The notes under the pieces: model-generated | What the model saw: only the letters and a program-made list of their open reading frames with translations | What the model was told of the DNA's origin: nothing | Databases searched by the model: none | Shown here: positions 27,241 through 35,303 of the stretch, piece by piece | How positions within the stretch are numbered: the first letter of the stretch is position 1 | How the letters are laid out: every line of letters begins with the position of its first letter | Source: Burkholderia catarinensis | GTDB taxonomy: Bacteria > Pseudomonadota > Gammaproteobacteria > Burkholderiales > Burkholderiaceae | DNA: 64,000 bases | Assembly: GCF_001883705.2 (NCBI RefSeq) | Contig: NZ_MDEQ02000001.1 | Location: 310,001-374,000 of the forward strand | Direction of reading: 5' to 3' | Translations under genes and position numbers: made by a program

Positions 27241-27453
27241 TTGAAGTCGCACGATATCCGGTCGCGTCGGGCATCGTTCCCGCGAACGATTGATCTGCAA
27301 TCCGAATGAGGATCGAAGCGTCGTGCTGCACGCGCGACGGATGAAGCATTCGATGCGACGGCGAACGGCGCAATGCCGTTGCCGTCCGGTGGTGAGGGGA
27401 GGGCGGTCGGACGCGCGCGACGGGCGTGGCACCCGTACGCGCGCGACGCCGTT

Positions 27454-28236
27454 TCAACTGCCGTAGATGTCGAAGTCGAAGTACTTCGACGCGAGCCGCT
27501 TGTAGGTGCCGTCCTTGACCATGTCGACGATCGCGCGATCGATCTTCGCCTTCAGGTCGGTGTCTTCCTTGCGCAGCCCGATGCCGGCGCCGATGCCGAG
27601 CACCTTCTCGTCGACGAGCTCGGGACCGACGAACGCGTAGTTCGCGCCGCGCGGCGATTTCAGGAACCCGATCGCCGCCTGCACTTCATCCTGAAGCGCC
27701 GCGTCGAGGCGGCCCGAGGTCAGGTCCGCGTACACGCCGTCCTGGTTCTGGTACGACACGACGTTCGCGCCTTGCTTGCCCCAGTACGCCTTCGCATACG
27801 TTTCCTGCGTCGTGCCCTGCTCGACGCCGATCGATTTGCCCTTCAGCGATTCGGCCGTCGGCAGCAGCGGCGAGCCCTTCTTCACGACGAGCCGCGTCGG
27901 CTGGTTGTAGATCTTCGTCGTGAAGCCGATCTGCTGCGCACGCTGCGGCGTGATCGACATCGACGACAGCACCGCGTCGAACTTCTTCGCCTTCAGCGCC
28001 GGAATCATCCCGTCGAAATCGTTCTCGAGCCACACGCACTTCGCTTTCAGGCGCGCGCAGATCTCGTTGCCGAGGTCGATGTCGAAACCGACGAGCTTGC
28101 CGTCGGGCGCCTTCGACTCGAACGGTGCGTAGCTGGCATCGGTGCCGAAGCGGATCGTGGTCCAGTCCTTCGCGACGGCGGGGCCTGCGGATACCGCGAG
28201 CAGGGCGATCGAAACAGCGGCAATCAGTCTCTTCAT
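27454..28236 (-). CDS. ABC transporter substrate-binding protein for basic amino acids (ArgT/HisJ type)
   Basis: 260 residues, periplasmic. The signal peptide MKRLIAAVSIALLAVSAGPAVA is cleaved near residue 22. The SBP_bac_3 fold shows IRFGTDASYAPFESKAPDGK, LVGFDIDLGNEICARL, FDAVLSSMSITPQRAQQIGF and a C-terminal DGTYKRLASKYFDFDIY, close to lysine/arginine/ornithine-binding proteins. The cognate permease and ATPase genes are not adjacent, so it is an orphan binding protein here. AAGGAA precedes the ATG. Confidence 0.9.
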   Translation of the reverse strand: MKRLIAAVSIALLAVSAGPAVAKDWTTIRFGTDASYAPFESKAPDGKLVGFDIDLGNEICARLKAKCVWLENDFDGMIPALKAKKFDAVLSSMSITPQRAQQIGFTTKIYNQPTRLVVKKGSPLLPTAESLKGKSIGVEQGTTQETYAKAYWGKQGANVVSYQNQDGVYADLTSGRLDAALQDEVQAAIGFLKSPRGANYAFVGPELVDEKVLGIGAGIGLRKEDTDLKAKIDRAIVDMVKDGTYKRLASKYFDFDIYGS

Positions 28237-28349
28237 GGTTGCGTTCCTTGGCGTGGTGCTTCCGGTTTCTGTGCGACACGGTTCCACGGACACGAACCGC
28301 GTCTCGACGCGGCGTCCGCACGGCCATTAACGCAGAAAATAAAATAAGA

Positions 28350-28362
28350 GTCCAGAATGGAC
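28350..28362. promoter_or_regulatory. Short palindrome upstream of the binding-protein gene
   Basis: GTCCA-GAA-TGGAC, perfect 5-bp arms, in the AT-rich divergent gap between the amino-acid binding-protein gene and the toxin-antitoxin module. Possible operator; the regulator is unknown. Confidence 0.35.
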
Positions 28363-28432
28363 AAAAAATATCGATTTACCGGATGCACGGGCCGGTCCGC
28401 GGGTGTCGACCCTTGCAAAAATGCGAAAATGG

Positions 28433-28466
28433 ACTAATCTTGTTAGTAGATTCATTTCGAGACTAA
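28433..28466. promoter_or_regulatory. Candidate operator of the RES/Xre module
   Basis: ACTAA-TCTTG-TTAGT (28433-28447) is an inverted repeat, and a further half-site GACTAA lies at 28461-28466, six bases before the antitoxin ATG. The position, overlapping the likely promoter, fits autorepression by the Xre-type antitoxin. Confidence 0.55.
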
Positions 28467-28471
28467 CGATC

Positions 28472-28891
28472 ATGTCACAACCCGCCTACGATTCGCATTC
28501 CGCCCCGCCGCAGGCTTCGGTCGCGCAGATGTCGGCGGCCGGCCTGCGTGCGTTTTTCAACATCGCGCGCGACTGGGCGCTGACGATCGACGAGCAGATC
28601 GTGCTGCTCGGGTCGCCCGGCCGTTCGACGTTCTTCAAGTGGAAGGCCGCGCCTGAATCGGCGCGCCTGCCGCGCGATACGCTCGAGCGGCTATCGCTGC
28701 TGCTCGGCATCTACAAGGCGCTGCAGATCCTGCTGCCGCAGCCGGCCGCGGCCGACGCATGGGTCAAGCGGCCCAACGACGCGGCGCCGTTCGGCGGCAA
28801 GCGCGCACTCGACCGGATGCTGGCCGGCAACGTCGGCGATCTGGTCGCCGTCCGGCAATATCTCGACGCGATGCGAGGTGGCTGGGCGTGA
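28472..28891 (+). CDS. Xre/MbcA/ParS-type antitoxin of a RES-domain toxin
   Basis: 139 residues. The N-terminal ~20-75 is an Xre-like DNA-binding region (LRAFFNIARDWALTIDEQIVLLG, RSTFFKWKA). The C-terminal ~78-139 is the DUF2384 toxin-binding domain (YKALQILLP, WVKRPNDAAPFGGKRALDRM, RQYLDAM). It neutralises the toxin encoded next and probably represses the operon through the repeat at 28433-28466. Its stop overlaps the toxin start (GTGA), the usual coupling for such pairs. Confidence 0.92.
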   Translation: MSQPAYDSHSAPPQASVAQMSAAGLRAFFNIARDWALTIDEQIVLLGSPGRSTFFKWKAAPESARLPRDTLERLSLLLGIYKALQILLPQPAAADAWVKRPNDAAPFGGKRALDRMLAGNVGDLVAVRQYLDAMRGGWA

Positions 28892-29589
28892 CGATGACGA
28901 TCGAAGCAAAACAATGGCCCACGACCGCCGTCGACTGGGCACCCGCCTATCGCGTGATCCCCACCCGTTTTCCGGCGATCAACCTGTTCGACCGCGTTGC
29001 ATCGGCGGACGATTTCGACGCGCTCTACGCGCTCGAATCGCTGACCAACGACCGCATCCGCAACGAAGTCGGCACGCTCGACCTCGTGCCGCCCGCCGAG
29101 CGCCGCTACGGGCTGGGCTGGGGGCCGATCATGGCCGCGTTCACGCACCTGAATCCGCAGGGCAGCCGCTTTTCCGACGGCAGCTACGGCGTGTTCTACT
29201 GCGCCCGCTCGCGCGATACGGCGATCGCCGAAACGCGCTATCACGGCGCGCTGTTCCTGGCCGCGACGAAGGAGCCGCCGATGCGCCAGCAGATGCGGCT
29301 CTACACGGTGTACGCGCAGGGTGACGTGGCCGACGTGCGCACGTGGCCGCAGCGCGATCCCGCGTTGCTCGACCCGCTCGATTACGGCCCGGGGCAGGCG
29401 TTTGCGCGCAAGGTGCGCAACGCGGGCGCCGCAGGGATCGTCTATCCGTCGGTGCGCGACCCGCGTGGCGAGTGTCTGGCGGCGTTCCGCACCACGCTGC
29501 TGCGCGACTGCCATCACGCGGCCTATCTCGAATACAACTGGAACGGCTCGGCCGTCGACGCGGTGTTCGAACTGAACCAGGTCGGCTAG
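28888..29589 (+). CDS. RES-domain toxin (NAD+-degrading family)
   Basis: 233 residues. RES toxins deplete NAD+ and arrest growth. Conserved residues are visible: Arg94 in GSRFSDGSYGVFYCA, Glu115 in TAIAETRYH and Ser188 in YPSVRDPRGE. The start is the GTG overlapping the antitoxin stop, with GAGGTGG at good spacing. An ATG two codons later is the alternative. All key residues are present, so the toxin looks intact. Activity is inferred from the family (Xre-RES/MbcT). Confidence 0.92.
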   Translation: MTMTIEAKQWPTTAVDWAPAYRVIPTRFPAINLFDRVASADDFDALYALESLTNDRIRNEVGTLDLVPPAERRYGLGWGPIMAAFTHLNPQGSRFSDGSYGVFYCARSRDTAIAETRYHGALFLAATKEPPMRQQMRLYTVYAQGDVADVRTWPQRDPALLDPLDYGPGQAFARKVRNAGAAGIVYPSVRDPRGECLAAFRTTLLRDCHHAAYLEYNWNGSAVDAVFELNQVG

Positions 29590-29643
29590 CGTTTTCTCGG
29601 GGGGGCGATGTGGACACGAACGCGAGGGGCAAGCGCGAGGGCG

Positions 29644-30375
29644 TCAGGGCAGCGGCCAGTCGCCCGCGTGGCGTTCGCGCGCCTCGGCCTGCGTCATCGA
29701 CCACGTGCTGCCGGTGCGCGGCTCGGCGAGCGTGAGCCGCCCGGACGGCGCGAAAGCGCCGGTGTCGATGAACCACTGCGCGCCGATCCGCTGCGGCGCG
29801 CGCACGGGCGTGTGTCCGCTGCAGGTCAGCGACAGTCCGGCCTGCAGCGCCGGATCGGCGAGCCCCTGGACGAGATCGCGGCCCCAGATCAGCCGTTCGC
29901 GCACGTCGTGCGAATAGCTGCCCGTGTCGAGGTCGGCATCCGAGCCGAAGAATTCCGCATGCAGCACGTTGAAGCGCTCCGGGCCGTCGCCGATTACGCG
30001 CACCAGCGGCAGCGCGTCGATGCGCGCCGCATGCGCGTGCAGCCGTTCCGGCGGCAGGTCGGCGCCCCAGTCGCCGCCGATCCCGCGCCACGCGTCGGGC
30101 GACAGCTTGCCGTGCGACACGAGGCTCAGCACTTCCTCGTGATTGCCGCGCACGACGTGGCACCACGGGCGGTCGAGCAGTTCGAGCGCGGTTTCGGAGG
30201 CGGGGCCGCGGTCGACGAGGTCGCCGACCGAGAACAGGCGGTCGCGAGCCGGATCGAAGCGGATGTCGTGCAGCAGCGCGCGCAGCACGTCCACGCAGCC
30301 GTGCAGGTCGCCGACGACGAAGTCGCGGCCGGCCGGGTTCGCGGGATGGCGGCAGAGGGGGGCGGTGGCAGTCAT
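29644..30375 (-). CDS. PP1-like serine/threonine phosphatase (metallophosphoesterase)
   Basis: 243 residues. The three phosphoesterase metal-binding motifs are present: VVGDLHGCVDVLRALL (~20), VGDLVDRGP (~50) and RGNHEEVL (~76), plus a later CSGHTPV. It resembles PrpA/PrpB-type protein phosphatases that act on phosphoserine/threonine. Cytosolic, no signal peptide. Single gene; it converges with the RES toxin and is divergent from the DUF1345 gene. Confidence 0.9.
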   Translation of the reverse strand: MTATAPLCRHPANPAGRDFVVGDLHGCVDVLRALLHDIRFDPARDRLFSVGDLVDRGPASETALELLDRPWCHVVRGNHEEVLSLVSHGKLSPDAWRGIGGDWGADLPPERLHAHAARIDALPLVRVIGDGPERFNVLHAEFFGSDADLDTGSYSHDVRERLIWGRDLVQGLADPALQAGLSLTCSGHTPVRAPQRIGAQWFIDTGAFAPSGRLTLAEPRTGSTWSMTQAEARERHAGDWPLP

Positions 30376-30514
30376 CCCCTTATCTTAGGCGCTCGTGCCC
30401 ATCGCCACGTCACGACGGAATAGCGATAATCGGGGCGCGGTACCCGCGGGCACGGCGCAGCGGGCCGTCCCGCGCGCCGGCCGAACCCTTTCCATTCGCT
30501 TTCGGAATCACACG

Positions 30515-31168
30515 ATGACGTTTTATCCGCAGGTATTACGCAACCGGCCGCGCATGGTCGCCGCGTTCGTCGCCGGCGCGCTGTGCGCGGCGCTGCTGCC
30601 GGTTTCGCTGCGTCCGACCGCGCGTGCGCTGATCGGCTGGGATTGCGCGATCTGGCTGTATCTCGCGCTGATGTGGGTGCGCATGGTCACCGCGCATCAT
30701 CACCAGGTGCGCGAAATCGCGATCCGCGAGGATGAAAACGCGACGACCGTGCTGACCGTCGTGTGCCTCGCGACCGTCGCAAGCGTCGCCGCGATCGCGA
30801 TCGAGCTCGCGACCGCCAAGAGCGTCGGCTTCCGCGCGGGGCTCGGCCATTACGCGATCACGGGCGCGACGCTGTTCGGCGCGTGGTTCCTGATCCCGAC
30901 GATCTTCACGCAGCACTACGCGCGGCTCTATTACGGCTCGCCGGGCAACGACCGCGCGCTGCGTTTCCCGGACCGGAACCCCGAACCCGATTACTGGGAT
31001 TTCCTGTATTTCTCGTTCACGCTCGCGGTCGCGTCGCAGACCGCCGACGTGTCGCTGGCGAACCGCTCCGCGCGGCGCTCGGTGCTCGCGCAGTCGATCC
31101 TGTCGTTCTACTTCAACATGGCCGTGCTCGGGCTGTCGATCAACGTCGCGGCCGGCTTGCTGAGTTGA
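30515..31168 (+). CDS. DUF1345 family membrane protein
   Basis: 217 residues with about five or six membrane helices ([68 protein letters not shown], and a last helix at the C-terminus). Family hallmarks are [32 protein letters not shown] and [16 protein letters not shown]. The function is unknown. The ATG at 30515 has a weak GGAA; earlier in-frame codons are probably untranslated. Confidence 0.88.
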   Translation: MTFYPQVLRNRPRMVAAFVAGALCAALLPVSLRPTARALIGWDCAIWLYLALMWVRMVTAHHHQVREIAIREDENATTVLTVVCLATVASVAAIAIELATAKSVGFRAGLGHYAITGATLFGAWFLIPTIFTQHYARLYYGSPGNDRALRFPDRNPEPDYWDFLYFSFTLAVASQTADVSLANRSARRSVLAQSILSFYFNMAVLGLSINVAAGLLS

Positions 31169-31174
31169 CGCGGC

Positions 31175-31843
31175 CTACTTGAGCAGTTCGTACGGGCCGC
31201 CGCGTTCCAGCGCCCGCCGATACGCGGGCCGCGCGTGGATCGCGTCGAGAAAGCGCGCGATCGCGGGGTGCCGGCTGCTGCCGCCGCGCGCGGTCGCGGC
31301 TTCGAGCGGAAAGCTCATCTGGATGTCGGCCGCGCTGAAGCCGTCGCCGACGAACCAGCCGGTGCGGCTCAACGTATCGTCGAGATAGCCGAGATGCAGT
31401 GCGATCTGCGGATCGACGAAGCCCGACTGCAGCGTCGTGGCGATCTTGCGTGCGATCGGCCGCGCGAAGAACGGCATCGGCGCATGCGCGATCCGCAGCG
31501 CGACGAGCTTGAGCAGCAGCGGCGGCATCGCCGACCCTTCCGCGTAGTGGAGCCAGTACGTGTAGTCGTGCCGCTCGGGCGTGCCGGGCGGCGGCGCGAG
31601 GCGCCCGTTGCCGTAGCGTTCGACCAGGTACTCGATGATCGCGCCCGATTCGGCGAACGTGCGGCCGTCGTCGGTGACGACGGGCGACTTGCCGAGCGGA
31701 TGGATCGCGCGCAACTCGGGCGGCGCGAGCATCGTTTTCGGATCGCGTTCGTAGCGCACGATCTCGTACGGCACATCCAGTTCTTCGAGCAGCCAGAGCA
31801 CGCGCTGCGAGCGCGAGTTGTTCAGGTGATGGACGGTGAGCAT
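31175..31843 (-). CDS. Glutathione S-transferase
   Basis: 222 residues, cytosolic. The N-terminal thioredoxin-like domain has HHLNNSRSQRVLWLLEELDVP, the cis-proline GKSPVV and the glutathione-binding ESGAIIEYLVERY. The C-terminal helical domain has FSAADIQMSFPLE. It conjugates glutathione to electrophiles; the substrate is unknown. Its 3' end is seven bases from the convergent DUF1345 gene. Confidence 0.93.
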   Translation of the reverse strand: MLTVHHLNNSRSQRVLWLLEELDVPYEIVRYERDPKTMLAPPELRAIHPLGKSPVVTDDGRTFAESGAIIEYLVERYGNGRLAPPPGTPERHDYTYWLHYAEGSAMPPLLLKLVALRIAHAPMPFFARPIARKIATTLQSGFVDPQIALHLGYLDDTLSRTGWFVGDGFSAADIQMSFPLEAATARGGSSRHPAIARFLDAIHARPAYRRALERGGPYELLK

Positions 31844-31950
31844 GTCGACGCCGGAAGGGGGGCGGGAACGACATCATACCGAGCGCGCGCGGCGCGCACG
31901 CGAAAACGCATTGCGCGCCGTTTCGAGCCGTTTCGAGCCGCTTCGATCCG

Positions 31951-32658
31951 TTATGCGCGCCGCACCGCGATCCACGCACCCCAGAACAGGCTTGCGAAAA
32001 AACGCAGCGGCGCATCGAAGCCCGCTTCGCGCAGCAGACCGAAAACGGCGTCCTCGGAAGCCGGCGGATCGGCGCCCTGCAGGATCTTCGCGAGTTGCGC
32101 GCGCACGGCGTCGGGCGTGGCGCCTTTCATGCGCCAGCGCTGCTGCCACGCGTCGAGCAGGCGAGGGTGGTCCGCGTAGCGGCGATGGTTGCCGGCGAGC
32201 ACGAGCGGCGCGCCGGGTTTCAGGCGCCGTGCAATCGCGTGCAGCAGTTCGGCCTTCGCAGCGTCGCCCGGGACATGATGCAGCACGCCGATCAGCGTCG
32301 CGCCGTCGAACGCCGGCACGTCGGGCAGCGCATCGACGCCGCCCTCGACGAACGCCGTGCGCGCGTCGCAGCCCGCGGCTTCGACGTTCGAGCGCGCGAG
32401 CGCGAGCATCGGCGCGGACGGGTCGACGGCCGTGAACCGCCAGCCCGGTTCGAGCGCGGCCGCGATGCAGATTTCCTGCCCCGTGCCGCCCGCGCCCGCG
32501 ACGAGGATTCGTGCATCGGGCGTACCGATCGCCGACGCGAGCATGCACGCGGTGAGTTCGTGGCAGGCATCGTAGCCGGCGAGCGCGATGCGCGATTGCT
32601 CGGCGTATTCGTGCGCGCGCGCCGGATCGAATTTCGCGGCGCTGGAGGGAAGCGACAT
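31951..32658 (-). CDS. Class I SAM-dependent methyltransferase
   Basis: 235 residues. Motif I ILVAGAGGTGQE (51-62), the acidic end of strand 2 AVDPSAPML (Asp79) and the motif ALPDVPAFDGATLIGVLHHV identify the Rossmann SAM-binding fold. The substrate is not determinable. GAGGAA precedes the ATG at 32658; a longer frame upstream looks non-coding. It may share transcription with the GST gene (107-bp gap). Confidence 0.87.
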   Translation of the reverse strand: MSLPSSAAKFDPARAHEYAEQSRIALAGYDACHELTACMLASAIGTPDARILVAGAGGTGQEICIAAALEPGWRFTAVDPSAPMLALARSNVEAAGCDARTAFVEGGVDALPDVPAFDGATLIGVLHHVPGDAAKAELLHAIARRLKPGAPLVLAGNHRRYADHPRLLDAWQQRWRMKGATPDAVRAQLAKILQGADPPASEDAVFGLLREAGFDAPLRFFASLFWGAWIAVRRA

Positions 32659-32965
32659 GACGGGTTCCTCGGGTCGGGTGCGGACGACGTGTCCGCGAGC
32701 ATGGCGCAGAGCGTAAGCGGGCGCGGCCGGCGCAACAAGGCGAGCGGTCATTCCGGTATCCCGACTACCCGACTCGTCGGCACGCGCCGGCTTGCCGGTT
32801 TTCCGGGGGTCGATTCGCATTTAAAAATGTCCGGACACGTTGCATCGAGGTAGCGAATCCGGCGCATACTCGTTTCTCTCCCCCCGCCTGGCCATCGCAT
32901 GCCGGGCCCCGATGCGCCGCACCGCTGGCGCGGCCATGCCGCTCGGCAAGCACAAGGAGCGCATG

Positions 32966-34618
32966 ATGTCCGATTGTCCGCACGATCCGTATGCGCAGCA
33001 CTACATTCATTGCTTGCCGTTCGGCGCGCAGCCCTGTGGCTCGCTGTGCACGACGCCGCGCACGCATTTTCGCGTGTGGGCGCCGGGCAGCACGCAGGTC
33101 CAGATCGAACTCGATACCGGCTACGGTCCGATGCTCGTCCCGATGATGCCCGCCGGCCCGAACTGGTTCGAAGTCTTCGCCGACTGCGGCGCGGGCGTGC
33201 GTTACCGCTATCGTCTCGACGATGCCGTGTCGATTCCCGATCCCGCGTCGCGCTCGCAACCCGAAGGGCTCAACGGCCCGAGCGAGGTCGTCGATCCGCG
33301 CGCGTTCACGTGGCGCAACACGTTCTGGCGCGGGCGTGCGTGGGAAGACATCGCGCTCTACGCGATTCGCCCGCACGCGGTGGGCGGCTTCGACGGCGTG
33401 CGTCGCCGCCTGCCGCAACTCGCACGCCTCGGCGTGACCGCGCTGGAGTTGCTCGCGTCGCCGCACGACAGCCTGCCGTTCGCGCCGCTTGCGGCCGAAG
33501 GCGGTCCCGATGCGCTGAAGGCGCTGATCGACGACGCGCACGGCCATGGTCTTGCGGTGTTGCTGGAGCTCGACTATGCGCGCTTCGGCAGCGGCACCGA
33601 CGCGCTGCGCCACTACGCGGTGCCGTTCTTCCATACGCGCGACGATCCGCTGCAGGCCGCGCCACTTGCGCTCGATCATCCGGAAGTCTGCGATTTCTTC
33701 TGCGACAACGCGCTGTACTGGATCGACGAATACCGTTGCGACGGGCTGCGCCTGCGCGAGGCCGACCGGATCGGCGTGTCGTGGCTGCGCGAGATCGCGG
33801 ACCGCGTGCGCGCGGGCGTGCCCGCCGACCGGCTGATCCATCTCGTGCTCGGCAGCGAGCGGCATCCGGCGCATCTCGCCGATACCCATTTCGATGCGCA
33901 GTGGAACGGTTGCGGCGAACGCGCGCTGCACCGGCTGACGGGGCGCGAAGGGGCGGCCCATGAAGGGATTTCCGCGCACCAGTCGATCCATACGCTCGCC
34001 CGTGCGCTGACCGCGGCCGGAGCCGCGTTCCAGCCGGCCGCGTCGACAGAAGGCATGGCCGCCGACAGCGCGCTGTCGCTGACGTCGCTCGTGCTGTCCG
34101 ATGGCGTGTGGCATGACAGCGGCCGGGACGACCACGCGCAGGAGGCCGGCCTGGCCGCGCTCGCACTGTCGCTGCTCACGCCGCAGATCCCCATGATCTT
34201 CGACGAAACCGCGCGCGACATCGATCGCGCGCATTTCGTGCAGTCGGCGCTCGCGGTGCGCGCGAAGCTGATCTCGCCGCGGTTGTCCGATTGCCGGCCG
34301 CAGGACGCGCATGCACTGAAGGCGGACGGCGACGGCGATGCCGACGCGCTGTGCGCATCATGGCGGCTCGCCGACGACGAGACATTGACGATCGCATTGA
34401 ACCTGTCGCCCGATGCGGTGCCGTTCGATGCACCGAGAGGGCGGATCGTGTTCGAGACGCCGGGGCGCGCGCGCGACCGGGTCGATGAAGGGGAATTGCC
34501 GCCGTATTCGCTCGTCGCGTGGCTGACGGGCGACGTCAACCGGTACGCGCTCACGCACGACGTGCGGCGCATCGACGACGGCTCATGGCGCGGGATGCGT
34601 CCGAACCTGAACGCATGA
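32966..34618 (+). CDS. Maltooligosyltrehalose trehalohydrolase-like protein with a degenerate active site
   Basis: 550 residues. The layout is that of TreZ: an N-terminal CBM48-like domain (~33-90, THFRVWAPGSTQVQIEL), a GH13 barrel (VGGFDGVRRRLPQLARLGVTALELL; AHGHGLAVLLELDYARFG; LYWIDEYRCDGLRL) and APQIPMIFDETARD. The catalytic positions are altered. The nucleophile Asp after DGLRL is Arg264, the acid/base Glu position in LVLGSERH is not the usual LVLEN, and the third-Asp motif NHD is absent (replaced near LSDGVWHDSG). It is probably not a hydrolase; glycan binding or a scaffold role is possible. The two ATGs at 32963 and 32966 share AAGGAG; the second has better spacing. Confidence 0.82.
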   Translation: MSDCPHDPYAQHYIHCLPFGAQPCGSLCTTPRTHFRVWAPGSTQVQIELDTGYGPMLVPMMPAGPNWFEVFADCGAGVRYRYRLDDAVSIPDPASRSQPEGLNGPSEVVDPRAFTWRNTFWRGRAWEDIALYAIRPHAVGGFDGVRRRLPQLARLGVTALELLASPHDSLPFAPLAAEGGPDALKALIDDAHGHGLAVLLELDYARFGSGTDALRHYAVPFFHTRDDPLQAAPLALDHPEVCDFFCDNALYWIDEYRCDGLRLREADRIGVSWLREIADRVRAGVPADRLIHLVLGSERHPAHLADTHFDAQWNGCGERALHRLTGREGAAHEGISAHQSIHTLARALTAAGAAFQPAASTEGMAADSALSLTSLVLSDGVWHDSGRDDHAQEAGLAALALSLLTPQIPMIFDETARDIDRAHFVQSALAVRAKLISPRLSDCRPQDAHALKADGDGDADALCASWRLADDETLTIALNLSPDAVPFDAPRGRIVFETPGRARDRVDEGELPPYSLVAWLTGDVNRYALTHDVRRIDDGSWRGMRPNLNA

Positions 34619-34696
34619 GCGTGTGAAAGCGTGAGCGCGTGAATGTCCGAACGGCGGGCGCATTGGCACCCGGCCGTGCTGCAGGCATTCCCCGAT

Positions 34697-35281
34697 CTAC
34701 CAGAACCCGCGAATGCCCGCGACGCCGTACGCGCCGTGGCGGCGCGCGTCGTCGAGGTGCGCGCGCGTCATTCCGCCGAGCGCGAAGACCGGCATCGCGG
34801 CCTGCGCGGCCAGCGCGTCGAATCGCGTCCAGCCGAGCGTCGGCGCGCCGGGATGGCTGAGCGTCGGCAACACGGGCGACACCGTGACGAAATCCGCGCC
34901 GGCGCGTGCGGCCAGCAGCAGGTCGTCGCGCGTGTGGCAGGCGGCGGACACCCATCTTCCGGCCGGCAACGGCCGCCGCGCGGCGGCGCGCAATGCCGTG
35001 CCGTCGAGATGCCAGCCGGCGCCGTCGAGCCGCATGACGCCGGCCGCATCGATCGGGCCGTTCAGCATCAGGTGCGCGCCGGCCGCGTCGCAGCGCGCGA
35101 GCGCGGCGGCGGCGAGTTGCGCGAACGTAGCCGCGTCGAGCGATTTCACGCGCAGTTGCACGAGCGTTTCACCGCGCGCAAGCACGGCCGAAAGCCGGTC
35201 GAGGAACGCCGCGCAATCGGCTGCCGACGCGGACGCCGGTTCCGGCGTGATCACGCAGCAGCGCGGCAGCGTCGCGTTCAT
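34697..35281 (-). CDS. Thiamine-phosphate synthase family (ThiE/TenI-like) protein
   Basis: 194 residues, a TIM-barrel related to ThiE but closer to the C-terminal half of Nudix-ThiE fusion proteins. QLRVKSLDAATF, ADFVTVSPVLPTLSHPGAPTLGW, PVFALGGM and GAYGVAGIRGFW are visible. The usual pyrophosphate-binding Ser/Lys pattern is only partly kept (TLSHPG for TxTK), so synthase activity is uncertain. It is 22 bases downstream of the CorC-like gene on the same strand and probably in its operon. Confidence 0.8.
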   Translation of the reverse strand: MNATLPRCCVITPEPASASAADCAAFLDRLSAVLARGETLVQLRVKSLDAATFAQLAAAALARCDAAGAHLMLNGPIDAAGVMRLDGAGWHLDGTALRAAARRPLPAGRWVSAACHTRDDLLLAARAGADFVTVSPVLPTLSHPGAPTLGWTRFDALAAQAAMPVFALGGMTRAHLDDARRHGAYGVAGIRGFW

Positions 35282-35303
35282 CGCGTGCGGCGAAGCGGGG
35301 CCG

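Larger units (their letters stand above)
26407..27453. other. 1,047-bp stretch without a convincing gene, holding a sigma-54 promoter and a hairpin series
   Basis: Contents: an inverted pair TGAAACA (26522-26528) and TGTTTCA (26672-26678) that could be activator sites; a near-consensus sigma-54 promoter at 26763-26778; then hairpins at 26821-26840, 26876-26903, 26940-26960, 27203-27224 and 27273-27290. Open frames exist on both strands, but their translations are Arg/Pro/Ser/Cys-rich and resemble no family. The best small frame (26992-27240) is listed separately. Confidence 0.55.

Noticed and set aside
26722-27432. 236-codon minus-strand frame in the sigma-54 region
   Set aside because: Arg/Cys/Ser/Pro-rich translation, no ribosome-binding site and no similarity to a family; considered chance, though the region was kept as an RNA candidate.
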